A stretch of DNA of 45,868 bases from CAYRPN01 sp964426135. Its GTDB lineage: Bacteria > Planctomycetota > Phycisphaerae > Phycisphaerales > Phycisphaeraceae. The stretch is from positions 1-45,868 of the forward strand of contig CAYRPN010000036.1 in NCBI GenBank assembly GCA_964426135.1, written 5' to 3'. This document shows, one piece after another, positions 1-7,750 of this stretch. Within the stretch, counting starts at the first letter, position 1, and every line of letters begins with the position of its first letter. The position numbers and the translations under genes are program-made. Below the pieces are notes generated by a model, which saw only the letters and a list, made by a program, of their open reading frames with translations, was not told where the DNA came from and ran no database searches.

Positions 1-75
1 GCCCCTCCCTAAAAGGGAGGGGAGTTCGATCCCTGCAAATCGGGAAGTTGTTTCGCTCCGATTCCTTACGGGCAA
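1..75. repeat. Right half of a palindromic intergenic element, cut by the window edge
   Basis: The stretch has a GCCCCTCCCT hairpin arm followed by CGGGAAGTTGTTTCG. It closely matches the right end of the complete element at 34847-35022, which has the same hairpin arm, a similar spacer and CGGGAAGTTATTTCG. It is therefore a second copy whose left half lies outside the window. No gene is visible between here and the terminator at 128. Confidence 0.7.
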
Positions 76-122
76 TCGCACCGACCGTGGCCGCCGGATC
101 GCTGCGATCGATGCGGCAATGA

Positions 123-158
123 AAAACCCCTTGAGCAGATCGGCTATCTGCTCAAGGG
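123..158 (-). terminator. Rho-independent terminator of the PEP-CTERM gene
   Basis: A 13-bp perfect stem (CCCTTGAGCAGAT at 128-140 against ATCTGCTCAAGGG at 146-158) with a 5-nt loop is followed on the minus strand by a GGTTTTTC tract. It lies about 80 nt past the stop codon of the minus-strand gene ending at 238. Confidence 0.85.
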
Positions 159-237
159 TGTGAATCGTTCGTTTGCGTTAAGCCGTCGCGGAAAGCCGGA
201 CGGCGGCACCAACGATGCAGGCGAAATCAGGGCTCAC

Positions 238-894
238 TCAGGCGCGGCTTCGGGACCGGCGGCCCGCCAGACCGCACACGGTGAGGCCGGAGAGCAGGAT
301 CAGCGACGAGGGCTCGGGGATGGTCGCCGGGAAGGACAGGTTCAGCGGCGTGTTGTTCACTCCGTCGCCGGCGAAATTCGTGGTGGCCAAGACCGTGCCA
401 GGCTGCCCAAGCCCGTTGTCGCCGAGCAGTTCGATGACGAGGCTCTGCCAGCGAGTGGCACAGCAGCCATCCGCGCGAGGCCAGGCGCGGACAGTGGTCA
501 CGTCGAATGTGCCACCCAGGTCGAGGGTGTACCGGGCATTGACGCCGAGTCCATTGGCGGTCGACCAGACGGAGCCACCGCTTTCGAGGGCGTTATTCGG
601 ATTGGTGTTGGCGCCGCCGTGCTCCAGAGTCGACGTCGTCGTAGCCACATGGACGCCGATGGAGGTGATGTCGTTGGTGCTCGTCGCCTGGCCGCCGAAA
701 GTGGCGCCGCCGAGGTTATTGGGCACGACTCCGACGGCGAACGCTTCCAGTTCACCCACGTGCAGTCGGGTGTCAACCAGATCGTTCTTGGTGATTCGAA
801 CAAATCGGGCGAGCGTGCTGTACGCGGCGTCCGGCACCGAGGCACATGCGAACAGCGCGCAAGCCAGGCTGGCCATCAGTTTCTTTGTCTTCAT
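238..894 (-). CDS. PEP-CTERM sorted exported protein with a discoidin-like domain
   Basis: The 218-residue product starts with a signal peptide (about residues 1-24: basic MKTKK, hydrophobic core, Ala-rich end). The centre resembles discoidin/galactose-binding-like modules, with an ARFVRITKND strand and a GELEAFAVG strand. The C-terminus (192-218) is a PEP-CTERM signal: PEPSS, a hydrophobic helix and an Arg-rich tail, recognised by exosortase in bacteria with an outer membrane. The start is chosen because GAAGGAG precedes it and the signal peptide begins there; the open frame continues upstream through repeat DNA. It has its own promoter (961-989) and terminator (123-158), so it is probably monocistronic. 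The ligand is unknown. No exosortase gene is in the window. Confidence 0.85.
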   Translation of the reverse strand: MKTKKLMASLACALFACASVPDAAYSTLARFVRITKNDLVDTRLHVGELEAFAVGVVPNNLGGATFGGQATSTNDITSIGVHVATTTSTLEHGGANTNPNNALESGGSVWSTANGLGVNARYTLDLGGTFDVTTVRAWPRADGCCATRWQSLVIELLGDNGLGQPGTVLATTNFAGDGVNNTPLNLSFPATIPEPSSLILLSGLTVCGLAGRRSRSRA

Positions 895-960
895 TACCAA
901 TGCTCCTTCGAAGGGTGGTGGCTCTCGACACAATCCCAAGAATATGGGATAGACCGCCAG

Positions 961-989
961 AGTGTACCGTCCATTTCCCTCCGATGCAA
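961..989 (-). promoter_or_regulatory. Sigma70-type promoter of the PEP-CTERM gene
   Basis: On the minus strand TTGCAT (989-984) is followed after 17 nt by TACACT (966-961). The predicted transcript begins about 60 nt before the start codon at 894. Its 5' UTR contains a small hairpin, TCCCA-AGAATA-TGGGA. Confidence 0.6.
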
Positions 990-1011
990 GGATTTTTTTC
1001 CTGCGATGCGC

Positions 1012-1192
1012 CAGGGGTTGCCCCTTTTTCCGGGGCTTGCATTCCGGCCCCATCTCCCTCACCAGGGGACGGGAGAGGGCTGGGGTGAGGGTCGAGACGC
1101 ACAAGTTTGCAATCGCCACCATCGCGTGACGGATGCCGGACCAGTCTGGTCGTCCCGACCCTCACCCGTCCTCGTCCCCCGGGGACTCGGCC
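1012..1192. repeat. Composite inverted-repeat element, first of two near-identical copies
   Basis: This stretch of about 180 bp aligns along its whole length with 37928-38105. Shared blocks are a TTTTTCC..GGCTTGCATTCCGGCCCC head, a GGGAGAGGGCTGGGGTGAGGGTCG arm in pieces, the core ATCGCGTGACGGATGCC, an inverted CCCGACCCTCACC arm and a CGGGGACTCGGCCA tail. The two arms form an inverted pair around a spacer of about 50 nt. No coding function is apparent. Confidence 0.75.
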
Positions 1193-1196
1193 AAGC

Positions 1197-1268
1197 CGAA
1201 AGGGCCAAGGGTAGAGGGATAGGAACTTCTTTGCGCCGCGCGCAGAAGTTGCAGGGTCAGAATCTAAA
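1197..1268 (-). repeat. TTTAGATTCTG repeat, copy 1, overlapping a stop codon
   Basis: Read on the minus strand it begins TTTAGATTCTGAC, carries an ACTTCTGCGC..AGAAGTT inverted core and ends TATCCCTCTACCCTTGGCCC. The same order occurs at 17090-17160 and, degraded, at 21080-21130. The TAG stop codon of the membrane-protein gene lies inside its first bases. Confidence 0.75.
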
Positions 1269-3015
1269 CCCCCTTCCCCTCCGCCATCAACCGCTTGCCC
1301 TTGTTCAAACTCACCACCGCTGCGACGAAGAGCACCACAAAACTCGCCGCCACCCAGGTCCAGCCTTTGTTGCCGGGCACGGTGAACACCGCGATCACCA
1401 GCGGGCCGGCCGCCGGCGCCAGCAGGCGAAGATCGTTCGCTCGCCACGCCACCAGCGATAGAAACGCCAGCACAAACACGCTGCTGGTCATGGGGAAATC
1501 CAGGGGCTGCACGCGCCGCAGCGGCGGAGCGATGCTCAGGTGCGGGAAGAACAGGTCCACCACCGCAAACGCCATGACCGTCGCCGCCGCCAGGGCGAAC
1601 TGGCGCGACAGGTGTCTGGGGAACGCGGCGTAGATGAGTTGGGTCAGCGCGGTCAGCACGAAGACGAACATCGCCGCGGGGCGGGCATCGCGCCCCTGGA
1701 TCAGGTCGTATCCCATCGGACTGGTCGTGCAAGCCGCGGCGAAGGCGGTGGCGGCGACGATGCCGAGGTTGGCGCTGCGATTCGCGGCGGCGACCACCGC
1801 CAGAGCGGCGCTGAGCGCGAAGCCGGCGAGGTTCCAGTTGAGGCTGGCGAGTTTCGCGCCGAATGCGAGCTTGGGATCGATGCCGGCGAACAGCACCGAT
1901 GCGGCGCAGTAAATGAGAGCGAAGGCCAGGAGCCCGTGATGCCGTCTCCGCCAGGCAACCAAACCCAGCACCACCGCGAAGACGGCAAAGAAGAAGGTGG
2001 GATCGAGAGCGGCCGCGCCCGTGTCGTCGTACTGGGGCGGCGCGGTGATGAAGAGTGCGGCCCCGGCCGTCACCACCAGCGGCATCAGTGCGATGGCGAC
2101 ATCGAGTCGTTGCGGCCGCGAGCCGAACGCCCGCATGAGTTCGATCAGCACGATCGCCACCACGCCGGTCGCCGGCGCCAGTTCCGCCAGCCACGCGGGC
2201 AGGTTGAACGCCCAGGTGAGCGCGTACTGGTGGACGAACGTGCCGACGAAAACGATGCCGGCGACGATCCAGCGCATGCCGTCGCTGCGCAGAAACGGCT
2301 GTCCCAGATCGCGGTTGCCGCCTTCGCCCGTCGGCACCGGGACCACCGCCCCCAGCAGCAGCGTCGATGACAGCAGCGCCACCCCAAGCCCGATGCGCCA
2401 AGGCAGCATGAGCTGGCGATGCGTCATCCCATGATGCAGCGCTTCACCCAGCAATACCGGCATGAGGAAGTTCCAAAGCAGCAGCAGCGACAGCGCGGCG
2501 AGCATGAAGGGATGAAATCGGCCGAGGATGAATCGGTGCAGCGAGAAGATCTTCGCCGCGGCGGTGGCGATGCCGGCCAGCGCGAAGTAACGGGTGGGCT
2601 CACGGAAATCCGGGGCGATCGTGTCGAGCGTGATGGTTGAGCCGACTAGAAAAATCGCGATCAGCAGCGTCAGTGCGATGGCGTCGTCGACGACATTTCG
2701 CCACAGCAGGATGAGCAGGGCGACGCCGAGGATGGCGATCTCGTAACCGTGCAGCGCGAGAATGCAGTGGAACTTGTCGAGCGTCTGGGCCAGGAACTGC
2801 CCGGGCGGTACGGATGCCGCGCCGGCCGCGGCGGCGGTGTCGTAGATGGGCAGAATGATCTTGGAAATGCCGATGAGGATGCACATCGCGCTGACGGCGT
2901 ACAGCGCGTAGGGCGCCCAGATCCAGGCGGGGATCATCGGAGCAGGCGCGCTGGGAACCGGGACGTTGGCAGGCGCTGAGGCTGCCGGCTGCGGATCAGG
3001 CTGGTGAGTGGACAT
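1264..3015 (-). CDS. Large polytopic membrane protein of unknown function
   Basis: The 583-residue product has a Pro/Ala-rich, cytoplasmic-looking N-terminus of about 30 residues and then an almost continuous series of hydrophobic helices, roughly 14-16 segments. It has few charged loops and no catalytic motif I can name. A YALTWAFNLPAW segment near the middle and a GNKGWTWVAASFVVLF helix near the end are typical of integral membrane proteins. The ATG at 3015 is preferred because GGAGGT lies 5 nt upstream; an in-frame extension to 3126 is open but lacks an SD. The stop codon is provided by the repeat at 1197-1268. Transporter, O-antigen-type or sensor roles are all possible; none is supported. 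Confidence 0.75.
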   Translation of the reverse strand: MSTHQPDPQPAASAPANVPVPSAPAPMIPAWIWAPYALYAVSAMCILIGISKIILPIYDTAAAAGAASVPPGQFLAQTLDKFHCILALHGYEIAILGVALLILLWRNVVDDAIALTLLIAIFLVGSTITLDTIAPDFREPTRYFALAGIATAAAKIFSLHRFILGRFHPFMLAALSLLLLWNFLMPVLLGEALHHGMTHRQLMLPWRIGLGVALLSSTLLLGAVVPVPTGEGGNRDLGQPFLRSDGMRWIVAGIVFVGTFVHQYALTWAFNLPAWLAELAPATGVVAIVLIELMRAFGSRPQRLDVAIALMPLVVTAGAALFITAPPQYDDTGAAALDPTFFFAVFAVVLGLVAWRRRHHGLLAFALIYCAASVLFAGIDPKLAFGAKLASLNWNLAGFALSAALAVVAAANRSANLGIVAATAFAAACTTSPMGYDLIQGRDARPAAMFVFVLTALTQLIYAAFPRHLSRQFALAAATVMAFAVVDLFFPHLSIAPPLRRVQPLDFPMTSSVFVLAFLSLVAWRANDLRLLAPAAGPLVIAVFTVPGNKGWTWVAASFVVLFVAAVVSLNKGKRLMAEGKGV

Positions 3016-3337
3016 GGAGACCTCCATCGAAAAGGCCGCGCGCATCGAGTCGAGACGCGGCGCAATTGGGGATTCAGCAGGGGTTGGGCGCAACGCACAG
3101 GGCTGGGCGTCGCGCGCTTCGGCCACGGACTTCAGCAGGGTTGGCGCAGAGACAAACCAGAGAGGGAAGAGCTTGGAGCCGAAGGGACCGCCGGCTCGTG
3201 CGGCATTCTAGGCGAGGTGTTGCGGAAGTGAAGCGAACGCGCGGATGATCGCGCCATCATGTGGCAGACGCGCGCTCCCGCCGGTGCATGCACGTGCCGG
3301 CTGGCGCGGCCAGTCTGTCCGTCCACGGGCTTGTGGA
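3016..3337. other. Intergenic gap without a recognised gene
   Basis: This gap of about 320 nt separates two same-strand genes. It holds a weak GCCGG..CCGGC dyad near 3278-3300 and no convincing promoter, terminator or RNA gene. The short open frames over it have no SD and look like chance GC-rich frames. Confidence 0.4.
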
Positions 3338-4897
3338 TCATTCCGGCTTCGCAGGCGTCTTGCTCAGGTAGATCGCGTCGATCTGTGCGCCGTCGTCGCG
3401 GCGGGCGCCGAGAATCTCAATCGAGTTGACGCCGACGGCAAGGTGAATCATGCCTTTCTCGGCTGCCGCTGCGGCGGGAGTGAACTGGCCGGCGGCGTTG
3501 CGCTCGCGCGGCAACTGCCGGGCGTCGAACTGCACCCATGTCCACTCCGGAATATCGCGAGGCAGCATCTGGCGCACCGGCTCGCCGGGGCCCCCGCGCT
3601 TGGTCGTGCTGACGGGAATGGTCGTCTTCTTGCCGGCCTCCACGCCGATGTACAGCAACTGGCTTTTCAAATCCGACCGCACCCGCACCCAGAGGAACGC
3701 ATCGCTCGCCTCCGCGGCTTTGATGTGCATGATCAGTTGGCCGCGCTCCTCATTCTTCTTGGGATCGCGTTCGTCCGGCTCGAACACGAACTGTCCGCCG
3801 CCGGCGCCGCGCCCGCGCACGATCTGCATCGGCTTGGCGATCACCTGCGCCCGCTCCGCTTCCACACGCAGCGGCTTGCCGGTGAAGGTGTACATCGATT
3901 CCGCGTCCCGGGTCGCGGCAGGATCGGCGGCAAGTTCTTTGATCGCTGCCTGCACCCGCTTGATCGAGATCTCGGCCTGAAGCCGGGACAGGTTCTGCTC
4001 CGACTGCTTGTCGAGGTACGCCTGCAGATGGTCCTGCGAATGCTGGTACAGCCCGCGGCGAACCGCCAGCGGGCTGCGCTTGGCCAGGCTTTCGTACCAG
4101 AGGCCCAGCGACAGTTGATCCGCCGGCGCCAGTTCGGCCGATTCCTTCGTCGCCAGGGTGATGTGCTTCTTCAGTTCCTCGTCGGCGAGCATGTCCAGGT
4201 ACTGCGCCGCCAGGCTGGGCTTGTTCTGCTCGGTGATCAGCAGCATCACCAGATCGTTGGCGGCGCCCTTGTCCGTGCGATCGCGAAGGATGCGCTCCTG
4301 CAGCGCGGCGATTTCCTTCTCCACCCGCTGACGATGGCTCATCGCCAGGATGCGCGAACGCAGACCAGACTCGGTCGGCGACTTGATGCGGGCGGCGATC
4401 GGCAGCGCTCTGGTCAGGTGCAAGAGGGCGGCGTTGTAATCGCTGTTGGCGGCGGCGTCGTCGGCGAGCTCCACCAGCTTTTCCAGCAGCGGCTGCCCCG
4501 CCTTGGCCAGTTCATCCGCTTTCATCGCACGCTGGAAATCGCGCTGCAGCAGCGCGAGGATTTTCTGGTTGGCGCTCTCCCGACGCTCCGGCAGTTTCTC
4601 CGCCAGCGCTTCCATCGCCTCGATCGCCGCGGCGGTGCCCGCCGGAAACCGCGAGGCCAGGTCGTAGCAGCGCTCGAACATCACCGCCATCACCGCGGGC
4701 TGATCGGCCACGGTGCTCGCCGCCTTGGTCAGGCGACGCGCCAGATCGATGTCGTCGGCGCTGTCGGCCGTCGCCTGCACGCGGCGGATTTCTTCGCCGA
4801 AGAGTTGATCGAACTGCTTGGACGCGTCGTCCGCCTGCGCCGCCAGCAGCGGCGCCGCAAGCAGCAGGTTGGCAGTGAGCGTGGCAAACAGCTTCAT
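3338..4897 (-). CDS. Secreted helical-repeat protein with a C-terminal beta domain
   Basis: The 519-residue protein has a classical signal peptide (about 1-22, cut after LLAAQA). Residues 25-330 are strongly helical and Ala/Leu/Glu-rich with TPR-like pairs, for example a YNAALLHLTRALPIAARI helix. From about 340 the composition changes to beta-strand patterns (AFLWVRVRSD, WTWVQFDARQL, IHLAVGVNSIEIL), like carbohydrate-binding-type modules attached to planctomycete exported proteins. GGGAGA lies before the ATG. A role as a periplasmic or surface scaffold is inference from architecture; no enzyme motif is visible. Confidence 0.8.
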   Translation of the reverse strand: MKLFATLTANLLLAAPLLAAQADDASKQFDQLFGEEIRRVQATADSADDIDLARRLTKAASTVADQPAVMAVMFERCYDLASRFPAGTAAAIEAMEALAEKLPERRESANQKILALLQRDFQRAMKADELAKAGQPLLEKLVELADDAAANSDYNAALLHLTRALPIAARIKSPTESGLRSRILAMSHRQRVEKEIAALQERILRDRTDKGAANDLVMLLITEQNKPSLAAQYLDMLADEELKKHITLATKESAELAPADQLSLGLWYESLAKRSPLAVRRGLYQHSQDHLQAYLDKQSEQNLSRLQAEISIKRVQAAIKELAADPAATRDAESMYTFTGKPLRVEAERAQVIAKPMQIVRGRGAGGGQFVFEPDERDPKKNEERGQLIMHIKAAEASDAFLWVRVRSDLKSQLLYIGVEAGKKTTIPVSTTKRGGPGEPVRQMLPRDIPEWTWVQFDARQLPRERNAAGQFTPAAAAAEKGMIHLAVGVNSIEILGARRDDGAQIDAIYLSKTPAKPE

Positions 4898-5070
4898 GGG
4901 ATCTCCCAGGTCAAGCGCGGATGGCCCGCGCGGAATATCGATTCAAGAAGGAGGCGCCCGGCAAGGCGCGCGGGAAAGCATTCGCTCATGATTGATCGGC
5001 CGACAATGGGAGTAACGTTCGGACCGCCGGTGGGATTGCAGGCACGAAAAACAGTTCGGCCCGCCCCGCC

Positions 5071-5448
5071 TCACGATGCGGCCCGCCGCGGCCGATGCCG
5101 GTTCAGCACGAGAAGCGTGCATAACCCCGCGCCGATGTAGACGATCGCATAGGAAAAGTCGTGGCTGGTCGAAACGAGATCCCAGATTCCACCTTGTCCG
5201 TTCGTGCCGCTGAACATCGCACGGACACTTTGGTAGCCGAGGATCACGCCTTGCGTCAGGACTGCTAGGTTCGCCACGGCGTCGATAGCGGCAAGCAGTC
5301 CCGCGCTCCTGCGAAACAGGATCGCCAGCAGGTTGAACGCGCCGACGCCCGCGCCGATCAGCGCCCAGCGCCACTCCACCTTGAAGTACTGAAACACGCC
5401 GGTGGCGATCAGCAGCAGATTCAGTGCGTAGGTGATGCGAAGGAACAC
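5071..5448 (-). CDS. Small four-helix membrane protein
   Basis: The 125-residue product has about four transmembrane helices: LNLLLIATGVFQYF, ALIGAGVGAFNLLAILF, an AVANLAVLTQGVILGYQ helix and YAIVYIGAGLCTLLVL. It ends in an Arg-rich cytoplasmic tail. The start is GTG. No SD is present, but a TAAGAT -10-like hexamer ends exactly 6 nt before the GTG, suggesting a leaderless transcript. I do not recognise the family. It lies about 170 nt upstream of the secreted protein gene on the same strand. Confidence 0.65.
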   Translation of the reverse strand: MFLRITYALNLLLIATGVFQYFKVEWRWALIGAGVGAFNLLAILFRRSAGLLAAIDAVANLAVLTQGVILGYQSVRAMFSGTNGQGGIWDLVSTSHDFSYAIVYIGAGLCTLLVLNRHRPRRAAS

Positions 5449-5454
5449 GCGGGC

Positions 5455-5460
5455 ATCTTA
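5455..5460 (-). promoter_or_regulatory. -10-like box, leaderless arrangement
   Basis: TAAGAT on the minus strand is followed by 6 nt and the GTG start codon at 5448. No clear -35 hexamer is visible. The spacing matches the other SD-less genes in this window. Confidence 0.4.
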
Positions 5461-5478
5461 CGGCAGACGTGTTCGTCA

Positions 5479-5882
5479 TTTAGCCGGCGGGCTTGCCCGC
5501 CGCGGGCGGACGAACTCCTTTCGCGCCGTTCGCGCGGCACGTCGCTCATACGTTCGCCGGGAGTTCCGCTCGCTGACGCTTCGCGGCTCGGACAACTTCG
5601 GCGGCAAGGTTGGCGTCAATTGCAAGGTGGCACACAAGTTCGCGGCGGGCAAGCCCGCCGGCTAAATGAGCAACATTCGGGCAAGCCCGCCGCGGGCGGA
5701 CGAACTTTTTTCGCGCCGTTCGCGCGGCTCGTCGCTCGTACGTTCGCCGAGAGGTCCGCTCGCTGTCGCTTCGCGGCTCGGACAGCATCGGCGGCAATGT
5801 TGACTTCATTTGCAAGGCGCCGCACAAGTCCGCGGCGGGCAAGCCCGCCGGCTAAATGAGCAACATTCGGGCAAGCCCGCCG
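5479..5882. repeat. Two tandem copies (plus fragment) of a ~190-bp palindrome-ended element
   Basis: Unit 1 (5479-5666) starts TTTAGCCGGCGGGCTTGCCC and ends with its inverse, GGGCAAGCCCGCCGGCTAAA. Unit 2 (about 5680-5856) repeats the same internal sequence with scattered substitutions and ends identically. A fragment of the junction, ATGAGCAACATTCGGGCAAG, follows at 5857-5876. The interior contains CGCGCCGTTCGCGCGG and repeated GCTTCGCGGCTCGGACA. The same head recurs at 45828. No coding potential is evident. Confidence 0.85.
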
Positions 5883-5892
5883 ACTGAATGGG

Positions 5893-5898
5893 TAACAT
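5893..5898 (+). promoter_or_regulatory. -10-like box immediately before the MBL-fold gene
   Basis: TAACAT is followed by 6 nt and the ATG at 5905. There is no SD in that gap. The hexamer sits at the edge of the tandem repeat, so the promoter may have been formed by repeat decay or insertion. Confidence 0.35.
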
Positions 5899-5904
5899 GC
5901 GGCC

Positions 5905-7290
5905 ATGCGCATGGATGCCCGCCGAACGAGAACGCGACATCAGCCGGACGCGAGCCAGTTGAGTCTTTTTGACGAGGCCGGCGAGGAGGCTGGCACGCGG
6001 ATGTCACCGGTCGTCGACAAGCCGGCTGCACTTTTCGTGCCGGAGGAATCCGCTGGATCGGCGGACGCGGTGGTGGTTGAGAAAGCTTTGGTGTCCGTGC
6101 CGCAGCCGCTGCAGCGGGTTCGCCGATGGCTGCAGGAGCGGGCGATTCAGCGAGGTTGCGAAGCGGCTGTGGCAGGCGATGCGGAACTCAACGATCCGGT
6201 CGCGCTCGCGCCGCATTCGCCCGACGCCGATGCGATTCCCGGCAGCACAGCTCGTGCGCAGCTCGCCGCCTGCGTGCTTGGCTCCGGCTCCGGCGGCAAC
6301 AGCACCGTCATCCGCTGCAACGGACAGTCGCTGCTGATCGATGCGGGTTTCGGCCCGCGCACCACGGCCGAGCGTCTCGCGCAGGTCGGCGTGCAACTGG
6401 CTGACCTCCGCGCCATCTGCCTGACGCACCTGGATCAGGATCACTTCCGCCCGAGCTGGATTCGCACCATCGTGGGCCTTGGTATTCGCGTCTATCTGCA
6501 TCGCTGGCACGTGTCGTATCTGAATCAGTACAGCGACGCCGATGAACTTCGCCGAGCCGACCTGCTGCGCGTTTTCGACGGGCAGGCGTTTGAACCCATC
6601 GAAGGTTTACGCGTCACCACCGTGCCGCTGCCGCACGACGACAAGGGCACGAGCGCGTTTCATCTCGAGGCAATTGCTCCGACCCCCTCTCCCCGCTCGG
6701 GGGGAGAGGGTTGGGGTGAGGGGGTGCCTTGTTCGCCTGATGACGCCGAGTCACACTTGCATGCGCCGCCGCACTCTTCTTCGACCGACCCCCTCACCCC
6801 ACCCTCTCCCCCGGCGGACCGGGGGCGAGGGAGTCGGAAACCTGCGCCCATTGATCGAGCGTCGGGCAGCCCCCGCATCGGCTACGCCACCGACCTGGGC
6901 CACGTGCCCGACGCCCTGATCGATCTCTTCGCCGGCGTCGATCTGCTCATGCTCGAAAGCAACTACGACCCGCACCTGCAGCTCACCAGCTCGCGCCCCG
7001 CGTTCCTTAAGGCCCGCGTCATGGGCGACCACGGCCACCTGTCCAATGAACAAGCGCTCGACGCCTGCCGGCGAATCGCGGCGAAAAGTCCGCGCGGCAA
7101 CCCGCAGAAGATCGTGCTGCTGCACCGCAGCCAGCAGTGCAACACGCACGAACTGGTGCGGCAGACCTTCGCGAGTGAGCCGATGTTCGCCAAGTGCTTC
7201 ACCGTGGCGCAGCAGCGCAGGCACACGCCGTGGTTCGCGGTGAGGCCGCTCGACGCCATAATGCGGGAGCAGTTGACGATGAGGCTATGA
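5905..7290 (+). CDS. MBL-fold metal-dependent hydrolase (YycJ-like) with N-terminal extension
   Basis: The 461-residue protein has a metallo-beta-lactamase core from about residue 122. Visible motifs are GSGSGGNS (126-133), THLDQDH (174-180), PLPHDD (241-246), YATDLGHVP and the GDHGHLSNEQ motif seen in YycJ/WalJ-type exonuclease-like proteins. The metal motif is HxDxDH rather than HxHxDH: the second His is Asp177. The first 120 residues are an extra, poorly ordered segment carrying QLSLF (18-22), which fits the sliding-clamp-binding consensus. Residues about 260-311 are encoded by an inserted repeat pair and interrupt the core. A DNA-processing nuclease role is inferred from the family. It is 35 nt upstream of the retropepsin-like gene. 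Confidence 0.8.
   Translation: MRMDARRTRTRHQPDASQLSLFDEAGEEAGTRMSPVVDKPAALFVPEESAGSADAVVVEKALVSVPQPLQRVRRWLQERAIQRGCEAAVAGDAELNDPVALAPHSPDADAIPGSTARAQLAACVLGSGSGGNSTVIRCNGQSLLIDAGFGPRTTAERLAQVGVQLADLRAICLTHLDQDHFRPSWIRTIVGLGIRVYLHRWHVSYLNQYSDADELRRADLLRVFDGQAFEPIEGLRVTTVPLPHDDKGTSAFHLEAIAPTPSPRSGGEGWGEGVPCSPDDAESHLHAPPHSSSTDPLTPPSPPADRGRGSRKPAPIDRASGSPRIGYATDLGHVPDALIDLFAGVDLLMLESNYDPHLQLTSSRPAFLKARVMGDHGHLSNEQALDACRRIAAKSPRGNPQKIVLLHRSQQCNTHELVRQTFASEPMFAKCFTVAQQRRHTPWFAVRPLDAIMREQLTMRL
6683..6835. repeat. Inverted-pair repeat inserted in frame inside a coding region
   Basis: The left arm reads CCCCTCTCCCCGCTCGGGG then GGAGAGGGTTGGGGTGAGGG. The right arm is its inverse, CCCCCTCACCCCACCCTCTC, then a GGCGGACCGGGGG hairpin. 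About 65 nt of spacer lies between. The frame of the MBL gene stays open across the whole pair. The same arms occur at 24392-24530 and 36048-36172. Confidence 0.85.
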
Positions 7291-7325
7291 TTGAACACTG
7301 ACTGACTAACCAAGGAGTCTCACAC

Positions 7326-7706
7326 ATGGGCGCCACGCAAGTCACAGTCAACGTGCGGAACACGGCCGATCTGTCGCGCGAGTGGTCCGGCCTGTTTCTC
7401 GTCGATACGGGCACAATCGACTGCATGGCGCCAGCCAAACACCTGCGTGAGATCGGCATCAAGCCCACAAGTCGGCGCAAGTACGAGTTGGCTGACGGTT
7501 CCAACATCGAGTTCGAGGTCGGGGGTGCGCAGCTCGAGTTCATGGGCGATATCGTCACGCTGCCAGTGATCTTCGGCCCCGACCACGCCGAGCCGATCCT
7601 CGGCGTCCTCGCGCTGGAGTCAGTCGGTATTGAAGTCGATCCGCGCAATCAACGACTCAAACGCCTGCCCTCGGTGCGGCTGAAACTCATGCGACCGCGC
7701 GAATGA
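7326..7706 (+). CDS. Retropepsin-like clan AA aspartic protease
   Basis: The 126-residue protein is the size of a single-lobe aspartic protease that would work as a dimer. The catalytic LVDTGT motif occurs near residues 25-30, followed by a flap-like ELADGSNIEFEVGGA segment. ILGVLALESVGIEVDP near the C-terminus is the second hydrophobic-Gly signature of the clan. No signal peptide or membrane helix is seen, so it is probably cytoplasmic. AAGGAG lies 8 nt before the ATG. It follows the MBL gene by 35 nt, and its stop overlaps an in-frame upstream ATG of the next gene, so the three may be co-transcribed. The substrate is unknown. Confidence 0.8.
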   Translation: MGATQVTVNVRNTADLSREWSGLFLVDTGTIDCMAPAKHLREIGIKPTSRRKYELADGSNIEFEVGGAQLEFMGDIVTLPVIFGPDHAEPILGVLALESVGIEVDPRNQRLKRLPSVRLKLMRPRE

Positions 7707-7738
7707 CCCGCGTGCCGCCTTACGCACGGCACCGCGCT

Positions 7739-7744
7739 TATACT
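7739..7744 (+). promoter_or_regulatory. -10-like box for a leaderless dehydrogenase transcript
   Basis: TATACT is followed by 6 nt and the ATG at 7751, without an SD. The -35 region is weak. This suggests a private leaderless transcript in addition to read-through from the protease gene. Confidence 0.45.
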
Positions 7745-7750
7745 GCGCGC

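Noticed and set aside
773..2401. Long minus-strand open frame (542 codons) overlapping the membrane-protein gene
   Set aside because: Arg/Gly/Ala-rich product without domains, no SD, and covered by a real gene in another frame: a GC-bias shadow.
3245..5140. Long plus-strand open frame antisense to the secreted helical protein
   Set aside because: His/Arg/Gln-rich composition typical of antisense frames; the minus-strand gene has a signal peptide and an SD.
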